Assembly: GCF_025532145.1 (NCBI RefSeq)
Contig: NZ_ARXS01000001.1
Location: 124,001-188,000, forward strand
Source: Alloalcanivorax balearicus MACL04
GTDB lineage: Bacteria; Pseudomonadota; Gammaproteobacteria; Pseudomonadales; Alcanivoracaceae
Direction: 5' to 3'
DNA: 64,000 nt
A model generated the notes under the pieces. That model saw only the letters and a list, made by a program, of their open reading frames with translations. It was not told the origin of the DNA and did not search any database. Made by a program: the position numbers and the translations under genes. Below are positions 55,146 through 64,000 of this stretch, one piece after another; the first letter of the stretch is position 1, and each line of letters begins with the position of its first letter.

Positions 55146-55745
55146 ATGAGAGCCTTCGTTCTGCGCGCCCGAGCCGCCCCCACCGACAGTCGCCGCCTGC
55201 GCGAAGGCGTGGGGCAGGCCGCCCATACCGAGATTCTGGCGCACAGCCTGATGAACGCCCTGTTCGTTGCGCAGTCCCACCGCGACGATGTCACCGTCTA
55301 CCTGGTATTGGAAAGCACTCAGGACTATTCACGCACCGTGGCTTTCGCCGCTGACGATATCCGCGATCTCGGCGGCTTCCACGAGCAGGCATTGCTGGAC
55401 AGGATCGCCACCGCCCTGGACGTGTCCCAGGGTATGGGCAAGGAACAAACCCTGGCGGTGGCACCGGGTATTACCGTGAGTACGCTGAGTTTCGAAAAGC
55501 TGGTTCAGGACCTGGCCAACGACTATCAGCTTTATGTCATGGACAAGAAAGGCAAGCCGATCCAGGACGTGGATTTCCCCAACAATCCTTGCTTTCTGCT
55601 CACCGACCACATTCCCATGCCGAAGAAGAGCTTCAACAGCCTCAAGCGGCTGGGGGCGGAGAAAATCAGCCTGGGCCCGAAAATGCTGTTCGCGTCCCAA
55701 TGCGTGGTGCTGATTCACAACGCCCTGGATATTCAGGGCGCGTGA
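55146..55745 (+). CDS. TrmY-family tRNA (pseudouridine-N1)-methyltransferase
   Basis: 199-aa SPOUT-fold protein: MRAFVLRARAAPTDS start, then YLVLES and the SAM-knot region ISLGPKMLFASQCVVLIHNALD. It matches the archaeal TrmY/DUF358 family that makes m1-pseudouridine at tRNA position 54; some gammaproteobacteria carry homologues whose target is not established. Convergent with the TPMT gene (19 bp). No clear ribosome site beyond AACGATC. Confidence 0.82.
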   Translation: MRAFVLRARAAPTDSRRLREGVGQAAHTEILAHSLMNALFVAQSHRDDVTVYLVLESTQDYSRTVAFAADDIRDLGGFHEQALLDRIATALDVSQGMGKEQTLAVAPGITVSTLSFEKLVQDLANDYQLYVMDKKGKPIQDVDFPNNPCFLLTDHIPMPKKSFNSLKRLGAEKISLGPKMLFASQCVVLIHNALDIQGA

Positions 55746-55763
55746 AACACATCCGCTCTCCGC

Positions 55764-56429
55764 TCAAACGGACAGCGGACTCAGCTTCCACGCCACCTGT
55801 ACAAAGGAGGTCACGCCAGCGGCCTTGAAACGGTCCTGCTTCTCGATAACGTCCTGGCGAACCAGTTCTTGCAGAGCGTAGCGCACCTGATCCTGATAGA
55901 GCTGCCGCACTTCCTCGGCGAACACCGGGAACGGCGGACCGTCCATCTCCGTCGGGTCGTATTCAAAGCTGATCAATAATTGCGGCGCATTGCCGGTCAG
56001 CGCGCCAATATGGGGCGCATAGCGGGCACGCATGGCCTCGGGCAGGGCCACCAGAGCGGCCCGGTCATAGACCAGATCCACCGGGCCCAATTGCTCGGCG
56101 GTGAGTTCGAACAGATCGCCCTGGAATACCGTCAGGCCCCCTTGGTGCCAGCGACGTCCTCCGGCCCAGTCGTCCACCTCGGGTTCCACACCCCGCTCCT
56201 CGAACAGTTGGCGCACCGCCAGCTCGCTCAGTTCGGCGCCCACCACCCGGTGGCCTTGTTCCAGTAGCCAGCTCATGTCCAGGGTCTTGCCACACAGCGG
56301 CAGGAACACACGGGAGCCGGCCGGCAAGTCAAAGACCGGCAGATTGCGTTTAAGTACCGGGTTCACGAACGGCAAGTGAAACCCCAACTCTTGTTTGTGC
56401 CACTTTTCTTCCCAGAAATGAGATTCCAT
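55764..56429 (-). CDS. tpm: Thiopurine S-methyltransferase
   Basis: 221-aa SAM-dependent methyltransferase of the bacterial TPMT family, which methylates thiopurines and can methylate selenium and tellurium compounds. Motifs: MESHFWEEKWHKQELGFHL start, VFLPLCGKTLDMSWLLEQGH (SAM-binding) and VDLVYDRAALVALP. GGAG precedes the ATG. Stands between trmY-like and polA genes. Confidence 0.93.
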   Translation of the reverse strand: MESHFWEEKWHKQELGFHLPFVNPVLKRNLPVFDLPAGSRVFLPLCGKTLDMSWLLEQGHRVVGAELSELAVRQLFEERGVEPEVDDWAGGRRWHQGGLTVFQGDLFELTAEQLGPVDLVYDRAALVALPEAMRARYAPHIGALTGNAPQLLISFEYDPTEMDGPPFPVFAEEVRQLYQDQVRYALQELVRQDVIEKQDRFKAAGVTSFVQVAWKLSPLSV

Positions 56430-56497
56430 GGGGGCTCCTGATCATGAATTCCGTTGTCGTGGACCGCTCTCGATATTGAACCTCGGGATTGAGAGGC

Positions 56498-59263
56498 TCA
56501 ATGCGCCTCTTCCCAGTTGTCACCGATGCCGGCATCCACGATCAGCGGCACTTTCAGTTCGGCGGCGGCCTCCATGCGCTGGCGCACTTCCTTGACCAGT
56601 GATTCCACCTGCTTCTCCGCCACTTCAAAGACCAGCTCATCGTGCACTTGCATGATCATCAGGGCATCAAAGTCGGTGGTGTCCAGCCAGTCGTGGACCT
56701 GCACCATGGCCCGTTTGATGATATCGGCGGCGGAGCCTTGCATCGGCGCGTTGATGGCGGTGCGTTCGGCGGCCTGGCGGCGCTGACCATTGCGACTGTT
56801 GATTTCCGGCAGATACAGGCGGCGCCCAAACAGGGTTTCCACGTAGCCTTTATCGGCGGCGGTGGCGCGAGTGTCATCCATGTAGCGGCGCACGCCGGGG
56901 TATTTTTCGAAGTAGCGGTCGATGTATTCCTGCGCCTCACCGCGCGGAATGCGCAGTTGTTTGGCCAGGCCGAAGGCGCTCATGCCGTAAATCAGGCCGA
57001 AGTTGATGGCCTTGGCATTGCGGCGTTCATTGTCGCTGACCTCATCCACGGTTTTGCCCCAGACCTCGGCGGCGGTGGCGCGGTGAATATCCAGCCCCTT
57101 TTCGAAGGCGTCCAGCAGCCCCTTGTCCCCACTGAGGTGGGCCATGATCCGCAGCTCGATCTGGGAATAGTCACAGGCAACGATCTTGCGCGCCGCTTTA
57201 CCGTCCGACGGAGGCACGGAAAACGCCTGGCGAATCTTGCGCCCTTCCTCGCTGCGCACCGGAATGTTCTGCAGGTTGGGATCGCTGGAAGACAGCCGTC
57301 CGGTGGCCGCCACCGCCTGATGGTAGGAGGTGTGCACCCGGCCGGTGCGCGAGTCGATCAGCTCCGGCAGCTTGTCGGTGTAGGTGTTTTTCAGTTTGGC
57401 CACTTCCCGGTAGCCCATGATCACTTCCGGTAACGGGTACTCCAGCGCCAGTTCCTGCAGTACCGCCTCGGCGGTGGAAGGCGCGCCTTTCGGGGTCTTC
57501 TTGATTACCGGAATTTCCAGCTTGGTGTAGAGGATTTCACCGAGCTGCTTGGGCGAGCCCAGGTTGAATTTTTGCCCCGCCAGCTCGTAGGCTTTCTCTT
57601 CCAGCTCCGCCATGCGTTTGGCCAGATACTGGCTTTGGTGCCGCAGTTTGGCGGCGTCCACATAGGCGCCGTTGCGCTCGATACGGCTGAGTACCGGCAC
57701 CAGCGGTATTTCGATTTCCTTGAACACCCGCTCCAGGGACTTTTCCTTCTCCAGCTTCGGCCACAGCGCTTCGTGCAGCCGCCAGGTGATGTCCGCGTCC
57801 TCGGCGGCGTAGGTACCGGCTTCCTCCAGGCCAATCTGATTGAAGGTCAGCTGCTTGGCGCCCTTGCCGGCGATTTCCTCGAAGCTGATGGTCTTGTGGC
57901 CCAGGTATTTGAGCGCCAGGGAGTCCATGTCATGGCGGGTGGCGACGGAATCCAGCACATAGGACTCCAGCATGGTGTCGAAGGCCACGCCGCGCAGGGT
58001 GATCTCCGCGTCCACCGCCAGCACGCTCATGTCGTATTTGAGGTTCTGGCCCACCTTCTTGATGTTGTCGTCTTCCAGGATCGGCTTGAGCGTGTCCAAT
58101 ACCCGTTCCCGGGGAAGTTGATCCGGCGTCCCGGGGTAATCGTGACCGAATGGAATATAGGCGGCCTCGCCCGGCGCCAGCGCCACACTGACGCCGACCA
58201 GGCGCGCCTGCATGTAATCCAGGCTGGTGGTTTCGGTGTCGAAGGCGAACACCTTGGCTTTGGTCAGCTTCTTCACCCAGGCCTCCAGCCCGGCCTCGTC
58301 GACGATGGTGACGTAGCCATCACGCTGAATCGCGCCCTGCTCTCTCCCTTCACCCTCAACCGCCGCAGCGCCGGCGGCCGGATCCTCGCCCTCCAGCAGT
58401 TCCGCCAGCCATCCCTTGAATTCGAGAGTGCGGTAATGGTGCATCAGGGCTTCCGTGTCCGGGTCGCCCATTTTCAGGTCTTTGAGCGCTTCCTTGAGCT
58501 CGCAGTCCACCTTGATGGTGGCCAGCTTGTAGGAAAGGAACGCCTGCTCGCGGTGCTCTTCCAGTTTCTTGCCCAGGGTTTTGGCGCCACGCACGGAGAG
58601 TTCCGCCACCTTGTCCAGGTCGGCGTAGATCTGCTCCATCGACCCGAGCCCCTGCAACAGGGCCAGGGCGGTTTTCTCACCGACACCGGGAACCCCGGGG
58701 ATGTTGTCCACCTTGTCGCCCATCAGCGCCAGGAAATCGATGATCAGTTCCGGGCCGACGCCGAATTTGTTTTTCACCCCGTCCACGTCGAGCAGGGTGT
58801 CGGTCATGGTGTTGATCAGGGTGACCTTGCCGTTGACCAGCTGTGCCATGTCCTTGTCGCCGGTGGAGATCAGCACGTCCTTGCCGTCGCCGCCGAACTG
58901 GCGGGCGAAGGTGCCGATCACGTCATCCGCCTCGACCCCCTCTTCAACGATCAGAGGCAGCCCCATGGCGCGGATCAGATCGTGCAACGGCTGCACTTGC
59001 TCGCGCAGTTCGTCCGGCATCGGCGGCCGGTTGGATTTGTACTCCTCGAACAGTTCATCCCGGAACGTCTTGCCCTTGGCGTCGAACACCACCGCCATGT
59101 ATTCCGGATCGTAGTCCTTGATCAGCTTCCGCAGCATCGACGCCACGCCCCGTACCGCGCCGGTGGGCTGCCCATTGGAGGTGGTCAGCGGCGGCAAGGC
59201 ATGGAAAGCGCGGTAAAGATAGGAAGAACCGTCGACAAGAATGATCGGTTTGGACTCGGCCAT
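56498..59263 (-). CDS. polA: DNA polymerase I
   Basis: 921-aa three-domain repair/replication polymerase. Start [20 protein letters not shown] at 59263. The 5'-3' exonuclease domain (1-300) has the [12 protein letters not shown] and [10 protein letters not shown] sites; the 3'-5' proofreading domain keeps [13 protein letters not shown] (DxE); the polymerase domain has [29 protein letters not shown] and [11 protein letters not shown]. All three are intact. In Pseudomonas it is next to engB. Confidence 0.96.
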   Translation of the reverse strand: MAESKPIILVDGSSYLYRAFHALPPLTTSNGQPTGAVRGVASMLRKLIKDYDPEYMAVVFDAKGKTFRDELFEEYKSNRPPMPDELREQVQPLHDLIRAMGLPLIVEEGVEADDVIGTFARQFGGDGKDVLISTGDKDMAQLVNGKVTLINTMTDTLLDVDGVKNKFGVGPELIIDFLALMGDKVDNIPGVPGVGEKTALALLQGLGSMEQIYADLDKVAELSVRGAKTLGKKLEEHREQAFLSYKLATIKVDCELKEALKDLKMGDPDTEALMHHYRTLEFKGWLAELLEGEDPAAGAAAVEGEGREQGAIQRDGYVTIVDEAGLEAWVKKLTKAKVFAFDTETTSLDYMQARLVGVSVALAPGEAAYIPFGHDYPGTPDQLPRERVLDTLKPILEDDNIKKVGQNLKYDMSVLAVDAEITLRGVAFDTMLESYVLDSVATRHDMDSLALKYLGHKTISFEEIAGKGAKQLTFNQIGLEEAGTYAAEDADITWRLHEALWPKLEKEKSLERVFKEIEIPLVPVLSRIERNGAYVDAAKLRHQSQYLAKRMAELEEKAYELAGQKFNLGSPKQLGEILYTKLEIPVIKKTPKGAPSTAEAVLQELALEYPLPEVIMGYREVAKLKNTYTDKLPELIDSRTGRVHTSYHQAVAATGRLSSSDPNLQNIPVRSEEGRKIRQAFSVPPSDGKAARKIVACDYSQIELRIMAHLSGDKGLLDAFEKGLDIHRATAAEVWGKTVDEVSDNERRNAKAINFGLIYGMSAFGLAKQLRIPRGEAQEYIDRYFEKYPGVRRYMDDTRATAADKGYVETLFGRRLYLPEINSRNGQRRQAAERTAINAPMQGSAADIIKRAMVQVHDWLDTTDFDALMIMQVHDELVFEVAEKQVESLVKEVRQRMEAAAELKVPLIVDAGIGDNWEEAH

Positions 59264-59391
59264 GGGGGTCCCTGGGTCACTGTGAGGAAAGGCCACAGTG
59301 TAACGCGAAGGCTCGGGCCCAATCGACCGGAGAAGTCCGCCGGGGTGGCGCCACCGGCTGGCGAAGGGCTCTGTCTCCCAACGCCACAACG

Positions 59392-59463
59392 ATTCGCTTG
59401 CAGGCAAGCTCCCACAGCGGCTTCGTAGCGCAACCTGTGGGAGCCAGCCTGCTGGCGAATTCC
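59392..59463. repeat. REP-like pair (copy 6)
   Basis: ATTCGCTTGCAGGCAAGCTCCCACAGCGGCTTCGTAG on one strand followed by CTGTGGGAGCCAGCCTGCTGGCGAATTCC, an altered partner in the opposite orientation, so the arms face outward compared with copies 2-5. Lies between the polA start and the esterase gene stop (59519), both on the minus strand. Confidence 0.75.
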
Positions 59464-59518
59464 GGACCTTGAAGCTCCCACAAAAAAGCCATGAAACCGC
59501 TGTTGGACCGGCATCGGT

Positions 59519-60550
59519 TCAGAGACGCTCGCGGATCTGCCGGCAGATGGCGTTCACCGCCTTGCGCGCGGCAGGAATGGCGCCGCCCATGGTGATGAAG
59601 CCGTGTACCAGCTCCGGGTAGTCCAGATTCACCACGGTGACCCCGGCGGCCTTGAGTCTTTCGCCATAGGCCAGGCCTTCGTCGCGCAGCGGATCGGTGG
59701 CGGTCACCAGGATGGTTTCCGGCTGCCCCTGCAGATCCGGGTTGCGCAGCGGCGAGATGCGAATATCGTCCAGCAGGCTGTCATCAGGCAGGTACTGTTG
59801 GTGGAACCAGGCGATCATGTCCCGGTCCAGTCCGCCTTCACCGGCCCCCAAGGTCACCGCCGACTCGAAATTCGTCTCGCCGTCGGTTTTCGGATAAACC
59901 GCCACCACCAGTTTCGGCTTGGCAAGCCCTTCCAGCGCGGCCTGTTGCGCGGTGACGATGCTCAGATTGCCGCCGGCGCTGTCCCCCATCACGGCCAAAC
60001 GCTGGACATCCAATCCCAGCTTGTCGGCCTGGCTCAGAATCCACCGCCAGGCGGCCACCACGTCATCCGCGGCGGTGGGCGCCACATGCTCCGGTGCCAA
60101 CCGGTAGTCCACATTGAGGATCACCGCGCCGGTGCGGTTGGCCAGATAGCGGCACAACCGGTCGTATTCCACGGCGGAACCAATGGTAAAACCGCCGCCG
60201 TGGAAATAAACGATGGCCGGGGCCGGAATCGGCGCCGCCACCGGACGGTACAAACGCACCAGGATATCGCCACCGACCACCGGCACGCACAGATCGCTGA
60301 CCTGGGCCACCGCTTCGTGACCGACATCAAGCATGTCGATCATCTGAGCATAAAAGGCACGCCCCTTGGGTAGCGGCAGTTGATGAAACCCCTTGCGACC
60401 GTCGCCGAGCGCCAGTAACAGACGCAAGCGCGGGTCCAGACGGCCGCGGTCGACTTTTTCCACCAGACCGGCCAGACGCCCGAGAGCGCTGCCGGGGAGT
60501 TTCATCAGGGTGCGGACCGTATGCCGCTCCAGGGTGTGTTGTAATGCCAT
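59519..60550 (-). CDS. Alpha/beta hydrolase, HSL-type esterase/lipase
   Basis: 343-aa cytoplasmic esterase of the hormone-sensitive-lipase family. Oxyanion motif HGGGFTIGS, nucleophile GDSAGGN, acid Asp in TDPLRDEG and His in HGFITM. No signal peptide. AAGGAG precedes the ATG. Possibly acts on lipid esters or carbon storage; substrate unknown. Between polA and the divergent thrB. Confidence 0.92.
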   Translation of the reverse strand: MALQHTLERHTVRTLMKLPGSALGRLAGLVEKVDRGRLDPRLRLLLALGDGRKGFHQLPLPKGRAFYAQMIDMLDVGHEAVAQVSDLCVPVVGGDILVRLYRPVAAPIPAPAIVYFHGGGFTIGSAVEYDRLCRYLANRTGAVILNVDYRLAPEHVAPTAADDVVAAWRWILSQADKLGLDVQRLAVMGDSAGGNLSIVTAQQAALEGLAKPKLVVAVYPKTDGETNFESAVTLGAGEGGLDRDMIAWFHQQYLPDDSLLDDIRISPLRNPDLQGQPETILVTATDPLRDEGLAYGERLKAAGVTVVNLDYPELVHGFITMGGAIPAARKAVNAICRQIRERL

Positions 60551-60713
60551 GTCTGCTCCTTGCTGAGGAGATTTGTAAAATATTTTTTACAAATCGTGCC
60601 CGGGAAATGCGAGAGTTATACCATCGGTCAATGTAAACGGCTCGGTCATCCCCGGCCGTTTTTCGGGCGCCCTCTCTCCCCGGTGGATGCCCTGTGTTTC
60701 AAGGAAGACGTTC

Positions 60714-61631
60714 ATGTCCGTCTACACGCCCGTGTCCCAACGCCGCATCGCCGAGGTGCTAACGCATTACAACCTGGAGTTGGTATCGGCCATCGCCGCC
60801 AGCCACGGCATTGAAAACAGTACTTTCCTGATCGAAGCCCGCCAGTACGATGGCGCCACCCGGGAAGTGGTGCTGACCGTGTTCGAACAGTTCGACGAGG
60901 ACGAGCTGGCGCCCTACATCAAGGTGGTGTCCGATCTGGCTCTGGCACGCTTGCCGGTGGCACCGGCGCTGGCCGACGGCAAGGGGCGTACCGTTCATGA
61001 GGTGGAGGGCAAGCCGGCGGTATTGATGCCACGCTTGCGCGGCGAGCATTGTCTGAGCCCACAGGTAGAACACTGCCGCCAGATCGGCCATGTGCTGGCG
61101 CAATTGCATCAGGCACCGATTGACGACCTCGGCCGCCTGCCCAATGAGCGGGAACGGCTGGCCCGTTTCATGGAACAGCCCACGCGATTGCCGGACGCCG
61201 CCACCCATCAGGCCGCCCAGATCCTGAAGCGCTGGAAAAAGACGCCCCCCACCGGGGTACTGGTCCACGCCGACCTGTTCCGCGACAACGTGCTGTTCGA
61301 TGGCGATCACCTGAGCGGCGTGCTGGACTTTTACAACGCCTGCGCGGAACGGCCGGAATACGATTTGGCGGTGGCACTGAACGACTGGTGCGTGGCCGCC
61401 GACGGCCGGCCGGTTCCACGCCGTGAGGCGGCGTTATTGGCCGGTTACCGTGAGGGCGGAAGTCACTACGACGAGGAGGTGCTGTCACTGGCCCTGGCGG
61501 TGGCGGCGCTGCGTTTCTGGCTGTCCCGCCTGGCCGGGCCGGTCTCCGCCCATGCCCAGGGGCAAGGCAGCAAGGATCCAGCGGAATTTGCCCGTATCTT
61601 TGGCTACCGCTTCAATGCACTCAGTCTGTAG
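60714..61631 (+). CDS. thrB: Homoserine kinase (Pseudomonas-type ThrB)
   Basis: 305-aa kinase of the aminoglycoside phosphotransferase-like fold that phosphorylates homoserine in threonine synthesis. Start MSVYTPVSQRRIAEVL with AAGGA upstream. Family features: HGIENSTFLIE (nucleotide binding), HADLFRDNVLFDGD (catalytic HxDxxxxN) and GVLDFYNACAERPEYDLA (metal Asp). This is the non-GHMP type used by Pseudomonas, encoded near polA and znuA there as here. Confidence 0.9.
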   Translation: MSVYTPVSQRRIAEVLTHYNLELVSAIAASHGIENSTFLIEARQYDGATREVVLTVFEQFDEDELAPYIKVVSDLALARLPVAPALADGKGRTVHEVEGKPAVLMPRLRGEHCLSPQVEHCRQIGHVLAQLHQAPIDDLGRLPNERERLARFMEQPTRLPDAATHQAAQILKRWKKTPPTGVLVHADLFRDNVLFDGDHLSGVLDFYNACAERPEYDLAVALNDWCVAADGRPVPRREAALLAGYREGGSHYDEEVLSLALAVAALRFWLSRLAGPVSAHAQGQGSKDPAEFARIFGYRFNALSL

Positions 61632-61684
61632 CCTTTCATTGATACGGGTAACGCGGGCCCTGTTTCTTCAATACGCTGCTGGCG

Positions 61685-62812
61685 TTACCCGCCAGCGCGG
61701 ATACGCCGGTTGAGTTGCTCCAGCCAATCCTGTTCCTGCCACAGCCAGGCCGTCTGCGGACGCGCCAAACTGGTCGGTGTCATCACCGACACCCCGGCGG
61801 TGAGCGCCTGATCCACGGTGGACTCGATGAACGCCGCCCAGCCCCGGGGCAACGACGAAGGCGGCCGGGACACCTGCAAATAGCCGTCGCCCAGGACCGG
61901 TTCCATGCGCCGCAGCCGGGCGAACGCTAGCCGCCGGTTCAACTGATCATGCAGACGCCGCAACCACTGTTCGCCGGTGGCCTCCATCAACAATTGTCGC
62001 ACCGGCGGCGCCAGCATCCGGCCGAGCCGGCCGGGCACCGGCAGGCGCTCGCCGCTGGCCAGGCGAAAACGGGGATCGTCGTCGAGCCACAGCGCCAGCT
62101 CCAGAAAATCCAGCTCTCCGGTGTCCATCTGCCGCAGATACTCACTTTGTCCGGCGCCACAACTGACCCCGAAGCGCACACCAGGGAACAGCGCCCGCAA
62201 CGTCCTCGGCACTTCCACCAGATAGGCTTCCAGGGACCGTTCCTCGCGCTCGCTCCAGTGCCGTGGCAGCGGCCGCTCCGGTGACCGGCCGAACACCCGG
62301 CGGATCAGCCCATGGGCCGCCGGCGGCTGGGGGAACTGGTGACAGAAATCCACCGCCACCACCCGGTCCAGCAGCTCCCATTCCCGAATCAGACCCAGGG
62401 TCTGAGCCCAGACATCGACGAAATCCTCCGGCCGTCGCACGAAAGAGCGGCGAGCACGGGAATCCGGCAGGAAATGGCTGTTCAGCCACAGCGACAGGCC
62501 ACGGTCGGCGGCCCCCTGCATCAGCCGCCTTACACTGCGGCGAATGCGGATAGTGGCCTTGGTGGCGGACAGGTCACGGCGCGGGTCGGCGGGCACATCC
62601 AGCTCGCAACGGTCCATATGGACACCGCGCGCCGGCGCCGCCAGCAGATGGGGAAAGGGATCCAGGCGCAGGGCGTTAAAACCGCGAGCCACCGTCTCAT
62701 CCAGCACACGGTCCAGAGACCGGTACTCACGCGCCAGCGGCCAGGCATAATCCCAGCACGCCAGGGCGAGGCGCTCGCTCTCCTTACCTGCTGACGGTCC
62801 CTGCTCACCCAT
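61685..62812 (-). CDS. Cellulase-like (TIM-barrel) family protein
   Basis: 375-aa protein matching the sugar-binding cellulase-like group: WDYAWPLAREYRSLDRVLDETVARGFNALRLDPFP at the N-terminus, LWLNSHFLPDS and VVAVDFCHQFP in the barrel, and FGVSCGAG further on. No signal peptide; so the role, if glycosidic, would be intracellular. Converges with thrB, with a 10-bp hairpin (CGGGTAACGC at 61647 and its complement to 61693) between the stops. Confidence 0.7.
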   Translation of the reverse strand: MGEQGPSAGKESERLALACWDYAWPLAREYRSLDRVLDETVARGFNALRLDPFPHLLAAPARGVHMDRCELDVPADPRRDLSATKATIRIRRSVRRLMQGAADRGLSLWLNSHFLPDSRARRSFVRRPEDFVDVWAQTLGLIREWELLDRVVAVDFCHQFPQPPAAHGLIRRVFGRSPERPLPRHWSEREERSLEAYLVEVPRTLRALFPGVRFGVSCGAGQSEYLRQMDTGELDFLELALWLDDDPRFRLASGERLPVPGRLGRMLAPPVRQLLMEATGEQWLRRLHDQLNRRLAFARLRRMEPVLGDGYLQVSRPPSSLPRGWAAFIESTVDQALTAGVSVMTPTSLARPQTAWLWQEQDWLEQLNRRIRAGG

Positions 62813-62890
62813 CCGCTCTGCTCTTATTCAAACAAGCGCATCAGCATACCGGTTTCGGCGCCGCGCTCAATGGGCCCGGACGGGCCAATA

Positions 62891-63772
62891 TCACGGTCCC
62901 TGCTGCAAACAGGCGACGAAAGCGGGGGTGACCACCTGTTCCAGCCAGTCGCTGTAACCGCTGTCGGCGTGGTCCCGGCCCAACGGATCCAGCCTGATCA
63001 GGTCGCAATTCGGACACAGCCGTTTTACCAGTTGCCCCTGGGCTTCCGGCTCCAGCAGAGCACACCGCATATTGCTTTTACTGATCCGCGCCGCCAACGT
63101 GACGAAGCGGCGGCTGCTCGGCCCCGCGCCCAATTGCTCGCTGATCACCAGCGGGTCGGCCAGGCCAAAGTGGTGCTGAAAATAGGCGTAGGGATGATGG
63201 TAGGTCAGCCAGGCTTGCTCTTGCAGCGGCGCAAGGCGCGCGGCAATGGACTGTTCGGCGGCTTCCACCGCGGCGATGAAGCGGCCCGGTTCCATCGCCG
63301 GCAAGGGCACCCGGTCCTGCTCCGCCAATGCTCGCGCCAGTACCACCATGTTGGCGGGCGCCAGCCACAAATGCGGATCGATCTGACTGTGCGAATGACC
63401 GGCGTGGTCTCCGGCGTGATCGTGGCCGGCACTGCCATCACGCACTTCGGCGCCCGGCAAGTCCGCCAGGGCCAGGTTGGGACCGGAACGGCGCCGGATC
63501 AGCGCCGCCACTGGCGGCTCGGCATCCTCGCCAAGCCACACCACCAGATCCGCGTCCCGGACCGCCAGAGCCTGGCGTGGCGACAACGACAGATGGTGCG
63601 GATTCTGATTCGGCGCCAGCAACGTGACCACCTCGGCCTGGTCGCCATACAGTTGCCGCAACGCCATGGCCAGCGGCTCGACACTGGCGACAATGGTGAC
63701 GGAAGAGGATGGCGAGGCCGACGAAACCGACCACCCCACCAGGAACAGCAGGATCAACAAGAAACAGCGCAT
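62891..63772 (-). CDS. znuA: Zinc ABC transporter substrate-binding protein ZnuA
   Basis: 293-aa periplasmic Zn(II)-binding protein. Start MRCFLLILLFLVG; signal ends SSAS. Cluster A-1 fold with His ligands NPHHLSLS (His about 60), LAPANMV/PHLWLA (His about 140) and YHHPYAYF, plus a His/Asp-rich loop GHDHAGDHAGHSHSQ typical of ZnuA. Divergent from znuC across a 97-bp region. Confidence 0.93.
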   Translation of the reverse strand: MRCFLLILLFLVGWSVSSASPSSSVTIVASVEPLAMALRQLYGDQAEVVTLLAPNQNPHHLSLSPRQALAVRDADLVVWLGEDAEPPVAALIRRRSGPNLALADLPGAEVRDGSAGHDHAGDHAGHSHSQIDPHLWLAPANMVVLARALAEQDRVPLPAMEPGRFIAAVEAAEQSIAARLAPLQEQAWLTYHHPYAYFQHHFGLADPLVISEQLGAGPSSRRFVTLAARISKSNMRCALLEPEAQGQLVKRLCPNCDLIRLDPLGRDHADSGYSDWLEQVVTPAFVACLQQGP

Positions 63773-63826
63773 GGGGCATCCCCGAAAACAGCAAACCCGG
63801 ACGTCAATGAGAGCGCCTCGGAACAA

Positions 63827-63846
63827 GTGAAATAGTATATCATCAC
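63827..63846. promoter_or_regulatory. Candidate Zur box
   Basis: GTGAAATAGTATATCATCAC between znuA and znuC is partly palindromic with an AT-rich centre, similar to Zur boxes of gammaproteobacteria (GAAATGTTATA-N-type). Expected place and spacing for zinc-dependent repression of both genes. Sequence match is partial. Confidence 0.45.
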
Positions 63847-63869
63847 GGCTTTTGAGAATGGGCCTGTTT

Positions 63870-64000
63870 ATGGACACGGCATTGGTGCAACTGGATGACG
63901 TTTCCCTCTCCTTCGGCGCGGAGCCGGTGTTGGAGCGGGTATCCCTGACCCTGAATCCAGGCGGCATCACCACCCTGATCGGCCCCAACGGCGCCGGCAA
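63870..64000 (+). CDS. znuC: Zinc ABC transporter ATPase ZnuC (cut by window end)
   Basis: The first 43 codons are present: [19 protein letters not shown] then [19 protein letters not shown], ending within Walker A. An in-frame ATG at 63858 (MGLFMDTAL) is an alternative start. Divergent from znuA, as in Pseudomonas znuA/zur-znuCB. The rest lies outside the window. Confidence 0.85.
   Translation, partial: MDTALVQLDDVSLSFGAEPVLERVSLTLNPGGITTLIGPNGAG

Overview
The window is about 64 kb of GC-rich chromosome from a marine or halotolerant, denitrification-capable gammaproteobacterium. The gene families (NosRZDFYL, Mrp antiporter, ectoine hydroxylase, homoserine kinase of the Pseudomonas type, dispersed REP palindromes) point to the Pseudomonadales/Alcanivoracaceae neighbourhood, most likely an Alcanivorax relative. 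That assignment is inference from protein families and gene order, not from a marker gene.

Layout. 0.1-5.5 kb: a TonB-dependent receptor, glutathione peroxidase, a DJ-1/PfpI protein, dGTPase and a small cytochrome c. 5.7-13.3 kb: a complete leftward nosRZDFYL operon for nitrous oxide reduction, with an FNR/DNR-like box and matching -10 in front of nosR. 13.6-17.1 kb: an endonuclease/exonuclease/phosphatase protein, dsbA, cytochrome c4, cytochrome c5 and, divergently, engB. 17.1-17.9 kb: a 750-bp gene-free stretch that carries a consensus sigma-54 promoter, about 380 nt of hairpin-rich sequence with no ATG, and a strong terminator: a well-delimited candidate noncoding RNA. 17.9-23.6 kb: a six-gene Mrp (Mnh) Na+/H+ antiporter operon with fused A/B subunits. 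24-28 kb: a HEAT-repeat protein, a Kazal-like lipoprotein and a DUF2868/DUF3482 membrane-protein/GTPase pair. 28-34 kb: a divergent AraC regulator (MmsR type) and the valine-degradation operon mmsA, acyl-CoA dehydrogenase, 3-hydroxyisobutyryl-CoA hydrolase, mmsB. 34-40 kb: an orphan ectoine hydroxylase, an SDR, a LysR regulator and a TRAP transporter. 40-46.8 kb: a MITE-like nested palindrome, a HAD protein, two unknown membrane proteins, soxR and a divergent ABC exporter with a SoxR box in its promoter, and two small proteins. 47-49 kb: a large repeat lipoprotein. 49-56.4 kb: GST, MscS channel, peroxiredoxin, a VIT/VWA surface protein, YajQ, a TrmY-type methyltransferase and a TPMT. 56.5-64 kb: polA, an HSL-type esterase, thrB, a cellulase-like protein and the divergent znuA/znuC (cut by the window end).

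The outer blocks dsbA-c4-c5-engB and polA-thrB-znuA/znuC are neighbours in Pseudomonas; here about 39 kb of accessory genes lie between engB and polA, with the candidate sigma-54 RNA directly after engB, where Pseudomonas and enterics keep ErsA/Spot 42. Redox and stress themes recur: anaerobic respiration (nos, c-type cytochromes, DsbA), peroxide defence (GPx, Prx5, SoxR) and salt adaptation (Mrp, EctD, MscS). At least eight copies of a REP-like palindrome sit mainly between convergent genes or at 3' ends.
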